DNA of 64,000 nucleotides from Roseiarcus sp963730555 (GTDB taxonomy: Bacteria > Pseudomonadota > Alphaproteobacteria > Rhizobiales > Beijerinckiaceae). A program made the position numbers and the translations under genes. The DNA lies in contig CAVSSS010000014.1 of NCBI GenBank assembly GCA_963730555.1, positions 62,001-126,000 of the forward strand, in the 5' to 3' direction. Of the stretch, positions 18,902-28,092 are shown piece after piece (the first letter of the stretch is position 1; every line of letters starts with the position of its first letter). The notes below the pieces were generated by a model that did no database searches, was not told where the DNA came from, and was given only the letters and a program-made list of their open reading frames with translations.

Positions 18902-19058
18902 TGCAGCCTCGCTTCCCTGAGTGATTGAGATCATCCCGTCCGTCGGAACAGCTTGGCGGCCGGGATGAGCTCGGTTCTGGGTGTCGTCAGCCCGCCGATC
19001 TCTCGATTTCGCTCGCTCCGTATGCCTCGTCGGGTGTGCGCCCGGCCGGGGGGTTCTG

Positions 19059-19211
19059 TCATCGCTGGCATGATCCCATCATCCTCCCGCGAGCGCGTGC
19101 CAGGCCGCGTTTCAGCCAGGCATAGAAGCCGGACCTCGATACGCCGAGCGCTTCGCAAAGCCATGCCGCCGGTGAAACGGAACGGTGCTTCGCAATGAAG
19201 CCGAACTTCAT
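19059..19211 (-). pseudogene. IS3-family OrfB N-terminal scar
   Basis: Starts MKFGFIAKHRSVSPAAWLCE and continues GVSRSGFYAWLKR, the N-terminal helix-turn-helix-like part of IS3 OrfB, then is lost after about 40 residues. Confidence 0.75.
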
Positions 19212-19581
19212 GTCGACTCCCTCGCGGAGTAGGCTGCGGCCTTATTTTTCTCGAAGGATCCACCATTACACGGAGAGACGGCTGCATCTAGGAGCCCGGG
19301 CGCGCAGACGCTTAGACTCGTTCGCACCGCAGCCGGAAAAGGCAGGCGCGCCCCGTGACCGTTCGGGTGTCGACCGGAACCGGCAGTAGGCGCAGCGGGG
19401 AGATTGCGCCAGAGCCGGAGTTCAGGAAGCAGCCTGAGATCGGGTGCGTTCTATCCCGAGCGGACGGTCGATTTCGCGATCAGCTTGCCGGTGTACCCGG
19501 TCGCCCCGTAGATACAATGGTTCCGTTCAAGTGGCCTGCAGCTTCGGCCGTCCATGGAGTGAGATCCAACCGCGCGAAGGA
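19212..19581. other. No gene recognised
   Basis: GC-rich stretch between the IS3 scar and a small gene. Frames on both strands look random. Confidence 0.4.
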
Positions 19582-19881
19582 CTATTCCTTGAGATTGGTG
19601 TTAGCGGATTTCCGATGCAGCGGACCGCTGCCAACGATACCGCGTTTTCTGAACGACACTACCGTGCCAGGTTCGCGACTACCCTCGACAGTTCGCCGGC
19701 GGCCCGTGCCGGTCAGCACGTAGCGACCTCTCACGTCGTCCCAGCGCATCAAGTTAGCTTGGATTGCGTTTTCCCGGAGCAGCATCGTGATCGGATCGTG
19801 GACATGGGCGGGCGCGACGTCTCCGTGCGCGTCCACGCTCTTCAAAGCCTCAATCAACCTCACTTCGACTACGTCGCTCAT
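19582..19881 (-). CDS. Small hypothetical protein
   Basis: 99 residues from ATG 19881 (MSDVVEVRLIEALKSVDAH). The region DPITMLLRENAIQANLMRWD, then RYVLTGTGRR and REPGTVVSFRKR, is balanced and globular in composition, unlike shadow frames. There are no membrane segments. I do not recognise a named family; it resembles small rhizobial hypotheticals. Confidence 0.5.
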   Translation of the reverse strand: MSDVVEVRLIEALKSVDAHGDVAPAHVHDPITMLLRENAIQANLMRWDDVRGRYVLTGTGRRRTVEGSREPGTVVSFRKRGIVGSGPLHRKSANTNLKE

Positions 19882-20043
19882 GTGTTTCAATTAGATACCG
19901 TCGGCTCGCTCTGCAAGCTTGCTGGACGCCAGCCGTCGGCAGATGGTCGTGGACCCCGCGGCGCTTGGCTCGACGACCCGCCACCAAGTTCATCCCCTCT
20001 CGCGCCTCTATGGGTATGCGCGCGCCGGGTGCGATGGTCGAGC

Positions 20044-20450
20044 TCAGGCGAGGTCCAGGGCGAAACGCTTGAGATCGGCGAGCGAGCAGTGGTCGAGCGC
20101 GCCTTCGTGAGTAGCCCGCAAGACCACGCGGGGCGCGCAGCCCGCCTCCAGTGCTTCGCGCCAGCGGGGCGCACACAAGCACCAGCGGTCGCCGGGCCTG
20201 AGGCCGGGAAGCCGAATTGGGGCATCGGCGTCGAAAGATCATTGCCGCGAGAATTGGAAAACTCGAGAAACTCGGCAGTCATGACGGTGCAGACCGTGTG
20301 GCTGCCGATGTCTTCTCCATTGGTGTTGCAGCAACCGTCACGAAAGAACCCCGTCTTGGGCTCCATCGAGCAGACGTCGAGCCGGCCGCCGAGGACATTC
20401 CGAGGCGAGCTCGGGCGACCTCCACCGTTCCCGCTGTCGTCCCTCAGCAT
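20044..20450 (-). pseudogene. DUF2237 protein broken by one frameshift
   Basis: The first part from ATG 20450 reads RNVLGGRLDVCSMEPKTGFF, RDGCCNTNGEDIGSHTVCTV, EFLEFSNSRGNDLSTPMPQF. The frame then slips by one base near 20225 and continues GLRPGDRWCLCAPRWREALE, RVVLRATHEGALDHCSLADL, ending KRFALDLA and a stop. This is a full DUF2237 chain apart from one lost base. The family's function is unknown. Confidence 0.8.
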
Positions 20451-20909
20451 CGCCAACTCCTGGATCGCCGCTATCCCCGCGAATACCCGCATCCGCCATG
20501 CGAAGGACGATTGCGCTTCCCAAGGTATCGAATCAGCGAGGGGCATGAAAAGCCCTTTGTGACCCGCAGCGTCCGCCACCCCCTGCAGGTGGCCACGGGG
20601 AGCGTCAGGTGCGGTTGGAGGAGCAGGGTGGCGAGCACTCGCCGGGGCAGAATCTCCGACCCCACCGGCGGTACCTCCGCAGATGGATGGGCGATGCAAC
20701 ATCGGTTGCGGCTGGTGGCCCATCGGCAGCGATGCCGACCGCGACTGGCGGCGGGGGGTCGCTCCTTCTGACGACCGAGCGGTACGTCGTCCAAGTGCGG
20801 GCTCCACGGCTGCGGTCAAACGGCGCACGCGTCCGTAGCCGGTCCACCAGCAGCCGCGCCAGTGATGTTAGTATAATGGGTAATAATAGCGGTGGTAGTA
20901 GTAGGGATG
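20451..20909. other. No gene recognised
   Basis: Frames here are compositionally odd. A minus-strand stretch before the DUF2237 start (PLADSIPWEAQSSFAWRMRV) may be a scrap of another gene. Confidence 0.3.
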
Positions 20910-21197
20910 TTAGTAATATGGATGATAGTAATGGTAGTAATACGGACGATAGTAGTGATGGTAGTAAGGATGATAGTAATAATGATGATAATAGTGGTGA
21001 TAATAAGGATGGTAATAGGGTTGGTAGTAATAACGCCGGTAATAGTAAATTTCCTGAAGGTCGGTCTTGAAGCCCTGCTCGGTGACAGATGGCGATGATA
21101 AAGTGAACGCGAAAGACGGGCTGGACGGTACGGCGAGCGCCATCGCGGCACCTGCAATGGCGGCGAGAACGCTGCTCGTAATAAGACGCGGAATCAT
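20910..21197 (-). CDS. Secreted Tyr/His-rich low-complexity protein
   Basis: 95 residues with a strong signal peptide (MIPRLITSSVLAAIAGAAMA, cleavage near SPSFA) followed by a short linker and a C-terminal tail of about 45 residues made almost only of Tyr and His, with a few Pro and Arg (repeats of YYHPYYHHYYHH type). The DNA of the tail is a purine-rich triplet array on the plus strand. An upstream AGGAGG-like site supports the start. Related short secreted proteins with His-rich tails occur in rhizobia; metal binding is an inference from composition. Confidence 0.7.
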   Translation of the reverse strand: MIPRLITSSVLAAIAGAAMALAVPSSPSFAFTLSSPSVTEQGFKTDLQEIYYYRRYYYQPYYHPYYHHYYHHYYYHPYYHHYYRPYYYHYYHPYY

Positions 21198-21833
21198 GGT
21201 TTCCTCCTGACTGCCCAGCGATTGGAAGTTTCGCGCTTGCCGCTGGATTTGCGCTTAAACGTAGTAAGTCTACGTTTGTTCTGTTGTTTCATCAAAAGGA
21301 TTTTCAAATTTGACGCATTTTCGGGGACCATCACGCCTGGGTTGTTGAGCAGAAACAGGTCGAAACCACAATTCATGGTTCAATGGAACCACCGAAAAGG
21401 GTAGTTCGTTTAGCTGCTAACGGAGGCGCTCGCGGACATGAAGCGTCCCGCTCGCGTCATTGATTACTGACGCGCCCTAGAACCTCGTGTAACCCCACAT
21501 GAGGTTTAGTTTTGAAGATCGAACTCGCGCTATTCTGAGATTTGCCTAGTGGAGACAATTACGTCACAGAATGCGACAATAATATCAATATGTTACGTGC
21601 TATTATCCATGTCTAGCAAGCTGATTGCTAGCGGTGCACGGTGCAATGTGGTGATTTAACAGGGAGCTGCGGAGCCTTCAGCCAATAGCCGCAATGAAGG
21701 GTCATAGGCGCGATCTGCAAAGGGCCACAAGTCACAGGCAACGGATGATGAGCGACCCACACAGGGCAGGATGGGGGCCGTTTGTGGTCTGTGAACGGCG
21801 ATGTGCGTCAATGCGTGCCAGAGGGTCATTCGA
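21198..21833. other. AT-richer spacer without a supported gene
   Basis: Lower GC than its surroundings. A small hairpin (CTAGCAAGCTGATTGCTAG, 21613-21631) is the only structure I noticed. Promoters for the Tyr/His-rich gene probably lie near 21200-21300. Confidence 0.4.
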
Positions 21834-22046
21834 TCAGCGTAGACGACCGTTGACGGACCACAAGGCTTGGTCCCTGTAGGTGGTGAGCCAGCTGGCGGAA
21901 TTGTCGCCTATCCACGATCTTGCTTCGGCTTCCGTTTTGAAAGAGCTAATGCGGTGCTCCACTCCGTGGTGGAGGGTAATTAGTACATACCAACCTGAAT
22001 GGTTCTTTAGCTGGATCGGCTCGAATTTCGTGTGAGGCTCGCGCAT
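21834..22046 (-). CDS. Small hypothetical protein
   Basis: About 70 residues from ATG 22046; the frame is open back to a TTG at 22166. The block FEPIQLKNHSGWYVLITL, then SSFKTEAEARSWIGDNSASW, looks like a real globular domain with a KTEAEA helix common in small rhizobial proteins. Function unknown. Confidence 0.5.
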   Translation of the reverse strand: MREPHTKFEPIQLKNHSGWYVLITLHHGVEHRISSFKTEAEARSWIGDNSASWLTTYRDQALWSVNGRLR

Positions 22047-22151
22047 CCTCTTAACATGGGGATTGAGAGCCAATCGCACGAGGGCAAATACCTCGTTATA
22101 TTCAAACTGGCCCACTACCTTGGCCGAGCCTTGCCGAAAGGAGGAAGATGA

Positions 22152-22376
22152 ATGCCAACTTTTCAAGCCAGGATCATACGCCAGGAAGTAGCTCTCACCA
22201 ATGTTGAGGGAGACACAATTGACATGGCAAAGGAAAAGTTGCGAGTGTGGTTAGAGAATGATGATAATCTTAGGAGCTTAGATTGGGTTTCACATAGTGA
22301 GGGTAGCGCCCCAGAGATTGTAGTGATGATGGAAATTTCGCCTGAAAAAGAGGGGGAAGATGGCGAAGGAGTATAG
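22152..22376 (+). CDS. Small acidic hypothetical protein with a very strong ribosome site
   Basis: 74 residues, MPTFQARIIRQEVALTNVEG to an acidic tail (SPEKEGEDGEG). AAAGGAGGAAG lies just upstream, the best Shine-Dalgarno match in this region, which supports translation. A second ATG four bases upstream opens only a 19-codon frame. AT-richer codon use than neighbouring genes suggests transfer. Function unknown. Confidence 0.55.
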   Translation: MPTFQARIIRQEVALTNVEGDTIDMAKEKLRVWLENDDNLRSLDWVSHSEGSAPEIVVMMEISPEKEGEDGEGV

Positions 22377-22563
22377 ATGATAACCTAAAATATACGCATT
22401 CATAGATGATTCTCGGTTTTTGGGCCAGTGTCGCTCCTTTAGGACCAATAAACGAGGACGTAGTTTCACGCGCGCTGGCGGCATCAACTAGCTGCAGTTT
22501 GGCCCCCAAGGGCAAACGCGAGCCGGTTGGCTAGGCTAGGACCTCCTCTCAGGAGAACCTACC

Positions 22564-22776
22564 ATGAACCGCATTCTTACCGCCGACGCTCTCGCGTTCA
22601 CCCTGGGCGAGGCGGCTGCGCCCACATCTGCCTCTGATATCCCCGTCATTCATCAACGGCTCAAAGATGGAGCTGCTAGAAACAAGGGCACTTTAACTTT
22701 TGCCGAGAAACGGGTGCTGGTCCTTGGCATAGGTAAGAGACACGCGTCGCGCAAAGCCAAGGGCCCATGGGGATAG
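22564..22776 (+). CDS. Small basic hypothetical protein
   Basis: 70 residues starting MNRILTADALAFTLGEAAAP after AGGAG at 8 bases. The C-terminal half is basic (GKRHASRKAKGPWG). No family recognised. Moderate support from the ribosome site only. Confidence 0.4.
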   Translation: MNRILTADALAFTLGEAAAPTSASDIPVIHQRLKDGAARNKGTLTFAEKRVLVLGIGKRHASRKAKGPWG

Positions 22777-23188
22777 ACCTACCGTCATAGCACCTTAGTG
22801 AGTGGAGACGACAGCCCGGTTGGTAAAGGGCGTTGTGTTGATGGACAATTTTCAGATGATTAAAAGTTCATGGATTTTGGGCGGGGTCCACGGTGAGCGA
22901 GTGAAATGAAACAGGTTTAAACCATGGTCCGCTCGCCCCTGCCCTAAGACCAATGGCCACCGTCCAAAGAGATTGCGTCCGTGAACGAAGGCTCTTTAGA
23001 CTGCGCCTCAACAGCCAAGGGCGAGGTCTATAGGGCCCCTATTCTTCAGCATTGCCCTATAAGGGAACGTTATCGTCCACCCTTTAGCTGTGGCATAGCT
23101 AGCTACCCACACGTTTAGGGCGCTGTTTTCCTCACTGTTCTTCTGGTGGACTGCGCTGCCTCGAAGCTGATGGGCCAAGGTGGAGATA
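22777..23188. other. No gene recognised
   Basis: No convincing frame on either strand. Confidence 0.4.
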
Positions 23189-23563
23189 CTAAGGCCGCGA
23201 ACTCATCGTCGGTCGCGCTTCATAGCGGCTCGAAGAGATGCAGTGTTTGCCAGGAAGCAGGGCGGACATCTCACCGTTCACAGCAATAATTTCGTCCGCC
23301 ACGGCCTGAAACTGATCGGCATCGTCGGGATTAACGCCATCCTGTTTGATCATTGCCGGAAGAGCATCAATCGTACGGGAGTTTGCCGCCCGTATAAACG
23401 CAACGATGCGGAATAGACGGCGAGAAGCCGCCGCAGCAGCGACAGCGCCCTCGCTTCCTTCGGCCAGCGCCAAACGAACCGCCTTAGCTTCCGCGCGGGC
23501 GCGGTCAGCCCATCTCTCGCTCTTTGCCCGGAACGCGAGCAACAGGTCACGATCTTCGTCCAT
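23189..23563 (-). CDS. Hypothetical helical protein
   Basis: 124 residues, MDEDRDLLLAFRAKSERWAD, Ala-rich helices (RARAEAKAVRLALAEGSEGA) and DQFQAVADEIIAVNGEM near the C-terminus. The composition is that of a soluble helical protein. The last 15 residues look less natural and the gene may be truncated. Function unknown. Confidence 0.45.
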   Translation of the reverse strand: MDEDRDLLLAFRAKSERWADRARAEAKAVRLALAEGSEGAVAAAAASRRLFRIVAFIRAANSRTIDALPAMIKQDGVNPDDADQFQAVADEIIAVNGEMSALLPGKHCISSSRYEARPTMSSRP

Positions 23564-24397
23564 TGCTTATTGACATAAGCGACTAGGTCAATTTGTCACG
23601 ATTTATTTTAACAACCGCAAGATGCAAAGTTAGGGTCTGCTAGGGCGGCGAAGATCCAAAGGATAGGGACCGCGATAATCACGGTGCGCAATAGTGCGGT
23701 CGCCATGTCAAGTTTTCTGTCATAAAAGCAAGCAGACTGCGCCAAGTACGTATGTCTTTCCAGCGGCGCCACTGTCACAATTGCTGTATTGTGCTCCAAT
23801 CGGACACGGAGAAGCCTAGGAGGCCCACATCTTTCTGGGAGGTTCGATGGCCGGGAGTGTCTCCCCCTAAGCAGTCCCGGCCTCTCCATTGCCTTAATGG
23901 CCGGTCGGTTGCGACGGCGGCCCCGCGCGGCGGACCACAAATGCCATTGCGCTGTCAAAAAAAGAGGTGGAGCGTCAGATTTAAGGAATCTCCTTTGCCT
24001 GACGCGCCAAAAGCGGAGGTCGCCAAGCCAAAAATCACGCCCCACCCGTCGACCCGTTCCGGAGGCTGAAAGGTCGCTGGCGAAGGCCAAATTGCACGCG
24101 CTGCTCGCCAGTTAGCGGCCTCAACCGGCCACCTGGGCCGGCGATCAGTACAACCGCTGAACTTCCAGAAAAAATGAGCATCTAGCGTTATTAGTACAAC
24201 CGTTTGGTTGCACACAAAACGCGCTTAGACGCAAAGATTTTATCTGATTATTTCGCCGTGTGATGCAAAGCTAATACAGCAAGCATTGCTGTAAATGTCA
24301 CAATTGTGATATGACAAAATGTGCCCGGCAAACATATCGGGTGGCGGGTGACCGTGAGACTCTTTCTAACTCCGCCTTTTGCAAGCGGGAGAGTGTT
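23564..24397. other. No gene supported
   Basis: A minus-strand peptide from 23707 (MATALLRTVIIAVPILWIFA and 12 more residues) has one membrane helix and could be a tiny membrane protein, but has no ribosome site. 24180-24330 is AT-rich and probably carries the promoter of the following gene. Confidence 0.4.
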
Positions 24398-24706
24398 GTG
24401 GACCCTTGGAATAGCGACGAGTATGGGCGGCGCTCAAGGCTGGTTTCGCTGACCTACGACGTGCTCCGGAGCGTGAAAACGCCCGCAGACGGCGCGACGG
24501 ACCTGGAGATATGCTCGGACCTATATCGGGCGTTTTTCGATAAGGCGACTGTCCTGGCGAACCTCGAGGCCGCGCTCGGGATGCGCGGTAAGTCGCGTAC
24601 TCCTATGCCGACGTTAGGAACAGGCGCACAAAGCGCACGCCCTCTGCGCGCGTCACGGCGATTCGCCAAAGCCGGGTCAATGGAGAGCGTGCCTTATCTG
24701 AAATGA
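24398..24706 (+). CDS. Small protein of unknown function, paralogue B
   Basis: 102 residues from GTG 24398, preceded by GGAGAG-N4 exactly as in paralogue A (16878-17135). Shared core: RRSRLVSLTYDVLRSVKTPA, DGAT, LYRAFFDKATVLANLEAA, KSRTP. A C-terminal tail of about 30 residues is present here but lost in A. An upstream in-frame ATG (24311) exists but the shared GTG context argues for 24398. Function unknown. Confidence 0.65.
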   Translation: MDPWNSDEYGRRSRLVSLTYDVLRSVKTPADGATDLEICSDLYRAFFDKATVLANLEAALGMRGKSRTPMPTLGTGAQSARPLRASRRFAKAGSMESVPYLK

Positions 24707-24871
24707 TGCGGGCAGGACGGACCGCCGCGACGCGGCAATGGTCCTGATCCAAATGCGCGCGTGAGCGTCCTTGCGTTGCGCATCGAGCAGGATTTCAGCG
24801 GCCTTCGCCGGATCGTGACCGGCCGCCTTAAGCAGCGCATAAATGTGGGGGAAACGAATTTCGGCGGTCAT
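24677..24871 (-). CDS. Small conserved hypothetical protein
   Basis: 64 residues from ATG 24871: MTAEIRFPHIYALLKAAGHD, PAKAAEILLDAQRKDAHARI, WIRTIAASRR. This pattern recalls a small protein seen widely in Hyphomicrobiales. It converges with and slightly overlaps paralogue B (24398-24706). Function unknown. Confidence 0.6.
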   Translation of the reverse strand: MTAEIRFPHIYALLKAAGHDPAKAAEILLDAQRKDAHARIWIRTIAASRRSVLPASFQIRHALH

Positions 24872-24964
24872 TCGATGGTCCTGGTTTGGTTGCCGTGCAA
24901 GCCCGTCGCTGAGCGACTGTCCGTGTCGAATGCGCAGGGATGGGGCAAATCGCAGCAGATGCAA

Positions 24965-25320
24965 GTGGAATTAAGCGCTCCTCAGGCAAAATGGCGTCTC
25001 GGCGCAGATCAATGGCCCAAAAAAACAAACTGCATAAACGTGACTGTACAAGCGGCGGCCCGCCGCCGTCAGCCTACCTTTTGGGTGAACCTCTAAAGCG
25101 GTAGACGGCGAGCCAGCGATGCCGGCCGCAGCCAACGATCACAAGGACCAGAGCGGCGACGAGGCACATGGACCGACGAGCCACTGCTTCGCCACACTGT
25201 CTTCGTCGGACTGCGGGACGATAAGCCGGCCCGGGAAGTTCGGCGGGAAGTGGCGACGAGACCGTAATCCGCTGCCGGGCTGTCTTCCTCAACGGGCGTA
25301 CGAAAAGGGAGGAAAAAGGG
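24965..25320. other. No gene recognised
   Basis: The last 30 bases carry a purine-rich leader (GGGAGGAAAAAGGG) for the cupin fragment that follows. Confidence 0.4.
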
Positions 25321-25527
25321 ATGCCGATTATCGAGGGCTTCGACAAGCTGGCGTTAGTGCCCGAGGAGCGGATTACCGACAAGATTGGCCGCCGCGTGAT
25401 ATCCGGCAAACAAGGTACGATGGGAAGGCAGGCGCGTGCAGCCGCTCACCGGCATCCACATGAGCAATCCGTTTGGGTGACCAGCGGCTCAATCAGATGC
25501 GTATCGCGCGCGGCCTCCCATCAATAA
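25321..25527 (+). pseudogene. Truncated cupin-domain protein
   Basis: Starts MPIIEGFDKLALVPEERITD and continues KIGRRVISGKQGTM, then an internal gap, then AAAHRHPHEQSVWVTSGSIR, the first cupin motif (HxH...E) of a small metal-binding cupin. The second cupin motif is absent; the frame stops soon after, beside the His-rich gene remnant. Confidence 0.65.
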
Positions 25528-25560
25528 TGGTGGTGGTTGTGGTGGTGGTGATGGTAATGG
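25521..25560 (-). pseudogene. Detached 3' end of the His-rich protein gene
   Basis: The minus strand reads, in the frame expected after IS66 removal, HHHHHNHHHY and TGA (stop at 25521-25523). It continues the gene at 28119-28365 across the 8-bp duplication. Confidence 0.8.
25553..25560. repeat. IS66 target duplication, left copy
   Basis: GGTAATGG, identical to 28119-28126 on the other side of the element; 8 bp is the length known for IS66. Confidence 0.85.
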
Positions 25561-25584
25561 GTAACCCTCCGGGGAGGGCCGCGG

Positions 25585-27219
25585 TTACGCGGCGGCGCGC
25601 GAGCGGCGGTCGGACATCCAGTTCCAAGGTAGGAGTTTGCCGAGCCGGGTCTGCGGCGTGTCGGCGATCTTGGAAAGAGTGTCGGCGAGCCAAGCCTGCG
25701 GATCGATGTCGTTGAGCCTTGCGGTCTGAATCAGCGTGTACATGATCGCGGCGCGCTCAGCCCCGCGCTCTGAGCCGGCGAAGAGCCATGATTTTCGGCC
25801 CAAGGCCAGGCCGCGCAGCGCTCGTTCCGCCGCATTGTTCGTCAAGCAGATGCGTCCGTCTTCGAGGAACCGCACGAAGGGCGGCCAGCGCGTGAGCATG
25901 TAATCGATGGCCTTGGCGACGGCATTGTGCCGGGAGAGCTTGGCGCGTTCAGAGCGCGTCCACTCTTCGAGCGCGGCGACGAGCGCCGCGCTCCTTGAGC
26001 GGCGCGCAGCGAGCCGCGCCTCGGCCGTGACGCCGTTGATCTCGCGCTCGATCTCGAAGATGGCGTCGATGCGTTTGACCGCCTCCAGCGCGATCGGCGA
26101 GATCGGCGCGGCGTTCTTACCCCGCCTCGCGTTGGCGGCGATGTCGGCGAGTTCGAAGAACTTGCGTCTGGCGTGGCTCCAACATAGCGCTTCGACGATC
26201 GGGCCCGGTTTCCGATCGGGCGGATAAAGTCTGGCGTAGCCGCTGAAAGCGTCGGCCTGGAGGACGCCGCTCCAGTTCGTCAGATGACACTCAGGATGCT
26301 CGCCGCGGCGATCGCGCGAGGCGTAGAACAACGCCGCCGGCGGGTCCTTGCCGCCGAACGGCCTGTCGTCGCGGACGTAAGTCCAGACGCGGCCAGTTTC
26401 GGTCTTGCCTTTCGCCAGGATCGGAATGGTGGTGTCATCGCCGTGTAGGCGCTCAGCCGACAGAACGTGGCGTTCGATCAACCTGTGCAGGGGCCGCAAG
26501 GCGGCGGCGCAGGCGCCGACCTGGTCAGCGAGCGTCGATAGGCTAAGATCCACGCCTTCTCGGGCGTAGCGCTCGCTCTGGCGATTGAGCGGCTGATGTT
26601 GACCAAACTTCTCGAACAGGATCATCGCCAGCAGATTGGGGCCAGCGAACCCTCGCGGCGTCACATGGAAGGGCGCCGGCGGCTGGGTGATGGTCTCGCA
26701 TTCGCGGCATGAGAAGCGCTCGCGCACGGTCTGGATCACCTTCCATTGACGCGGGACAACCTCGAGCGTCTCCGTGATGTCCTCGCCGAGCTTCGACAGC
26801 TTGGCCGAGCCGCAGCAAGGGCAGCTCTGCGGCGCTGGGATCACCACGCGCGCACGCGGCAGATGATCCGGGAACGGTTTTCGCGCCGGCCGCTTGCGCG
26901 CGAAGGATCTGAGCGTGGTGGAGGGCTTCGTATGTTCGGCGGCGAGTTCATCTTCCGCCGCGTTGGCCTCTGCCTCCTCGAGCTGAAGCTCCAATTGGTC
27001 GAGTAGCCGCGCCGTGCGCTCGGAGCGAGGTCCGTAAATCGTGCGCCGCAGCTTTTCGATCTCAAGATTGAGATGCGCGATCAGCGCGCGACCCTGCGCC
27101 AGTTCAGCGACGGCCGCGACGGCGCACGCCTTCTCCACCGCAGCTTCGGTCCGCGCCGCAATCAGCGCCGCTTTTAACGCGTCGATGTCGTCCGGAAGCG
27201 AGGAAAGATCGGCGTCCAC
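25585..27219 (-). CDS. tnpC: IS66 transposase TnpC
   Basis: 544 residues, usual length. An N-terminal coiled region with LRRTIYGPRSERTARLL (about 58-74), a zinc-ribbon block CPCCGSAKLSKLGEDITETL, a second Cys pair FSCRECETITQ, then the DDE core: Asp in LHGDDTTIPIL, Asp in LQADAFSGYARL and Glu in NNAAERALRGLALGRKSW. The C-terminal IS66 domain ends LLPWNWMSDRRS. It cuts and joins the element ends together with TnpA and TnpB. Confidence 0.95.
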   Translation of the reverse strand: MDADLSSLPDDIDALKAALIAARTEAAVEKACAVAAVAELAQGRALIAHLNLEIEKLRRTIYGPRSERTARLLDQLELQLEEAEANAAEDELAAEHTKPSTTLRSFARKRPARKPFPDHLPRARVVIPAPQSCPCCGSAKLSKLGEDITETLEVVPRQWKVIQTVRERFSCRECETITQPPAPFHVTPRGFAGPNLLAMILFEKFGQHQPLNRQSERYAREGVDLSLSTLADQVGACAAALRPLHRLIERHVLSAERLHGDDTTIPILAKGKTETGRVWTYVRDDRPFGGKDPPAALFYASRDRRGEHPECHLTNWSGVLQADAFSGYARLYPPDRKPGPIVEALCWSHARRKFFELADIAANARRGKNAAPISPIALEAVKRIDAIFEIEREINGVTAEARLAARRSRSAALVAALEEWTRSERAKLSRHNAVAKAIDYMLTRWPPFVRFLEDGRICLTNNAAERALRGLALGRKSWLFAGSERGAERAAIMYTLIQTARLNDIDPQAWLADTLSKIADTPQTRLGKLLPWNWMSDRRSRAAA

Positions 27220-27289
27220 GAATCACATGGAATCACAAAATCGGCCGTTTGAGGCGCCCCTTTTTGCGTTTCTTCAGCCGATTTTTCTC

Positions 27290-27637
27290 CTATCCGACCG
27301 CCGTCGGAGGCCATGTCTCTTGCGGCATGCGCCAATCGATGCCCGACAGCAGATAGGAAAGCTGGGCCGTCGAGATCGTCACCGTTCCGTCAGCCAACGA
27401 TGGCCATAGGAATCGCCCGCGCTCCAATCGCTTTGAGAACAGGCATAAGCCCTGGCCGTCGCTCCAAAGACACTTGATCAGAGACTCGCGGCGGCCGCGA
27501 AAAACGAAGAGATGGCCGGAATGCGGATCGCGCCTCAATGTTTCTTGGACGATCAGCGCCAGACCGTCGAATCCTTTGCGCATATCGGTGTGGCCGGTCA
27601 CTAGCCACACGCGCGCCCCACTCGGGATCGGAATCAT
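27290..27637 (-). CDS. tnpB: IS66 accessory protein TnpB
   Basis: 115 residues with the family blocks RVWLVTGHTDMRKGFDGLAL, VFRGRRESLIKCLWSDGQGL and LEKGRF-like LERGRFLWP. The start overlaps the tnpA stop as ATGA, indicating translational coupling. Confidence 0.95.
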   Translation of the reverse strand: MIPIPSGARVWLVTGHTDMRKGFDGLALIVQETLRRDPHSGHLFVFRGRRESLIKCLWSDGQGLCLFSKRLERGRFLWPSLADGTVTISTAQLSYLLSGIDWRMPQETWPPTAVG

Positions 27638-28011
27638 CGCCGCCCGAGCGCCTTGACGATCCGGGCCAGCGCCGTCGCGTCGACGTCCGCCCCGACAAGG
27701 ATCCGCTCGCCCCCGACAAGCATGATCTCCATCCGACCTATCGAGGCCGGAGCTGTGGCGGTCGCAGTCGGCGTAGCCTCCACGACCCTCACCGGCACAA
27801 TGTTCACTGTCTTGCCGACGTCATTGACGGCCCGTTCTCGCCGTCGCCAGGTGAACAGAATATTGGCGTTCAGGCCATAACCGCGCGCCACCTCCGCAAC
27901 GGATGCGCCGGGCGCAAAGCTCTCCGCGATGATCCGTTGCTTCTGATCAGCCGACCACGTCCGTCGCCGGCGCTCGCCGCCATTCGCGCCTTGCACCCCG
28001 GTGTCAGACAT
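27634..28011 (-). CDS. tnpA: IS66 accessory protein TnpA
   Basis: 125 residues. A helix-turn-helix (RRTWSADQKQRIIAESFAPG, VARGYGLNANILFTWRRR) probably binds the element ends, followed by a linker and a C-terminal IGRMEIMLVGGERI block typical of IS66 TnpA. Confidence 0.95.
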   Translation of the reverse strand: MSDTGVQGANGGERRRRTWSADQKQRIIAESFAPGASVAEVARGYGLNANILFTWRRRERAVNDVGKTVNIVPVRVVEATPTATATAPASIGRMEIMLVGGERILVGADVDATALARIVKALGRR

Positions 28012-28092
28012 CTGCGATAGTGTCCATTATCGATTAGTGGACACGATCGACGCGTCCACATCGTCGCACTATCGCCGCTCGCCCCGCTTTCG

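Noticed and set aside
19444..20562. 372-codon plus-strand frame
   Set aside because: It lies opposite the DUF2237 remnant and a small gene. Composition is random and no family is recognised.
20868..21060. Purine-rich triplet array considered as a microsatellite or replication origin
   Set aside because: On the other strand it codes in frame for the Tyr/His tail of a protein with a signal peptide.
23608..24090. 160-codon minus-strand frame
   Set aside because: Most of it looks like random GC-rich translation; only the last 32 codons could be a tiny membrane peptide, and there is no ribosome site.
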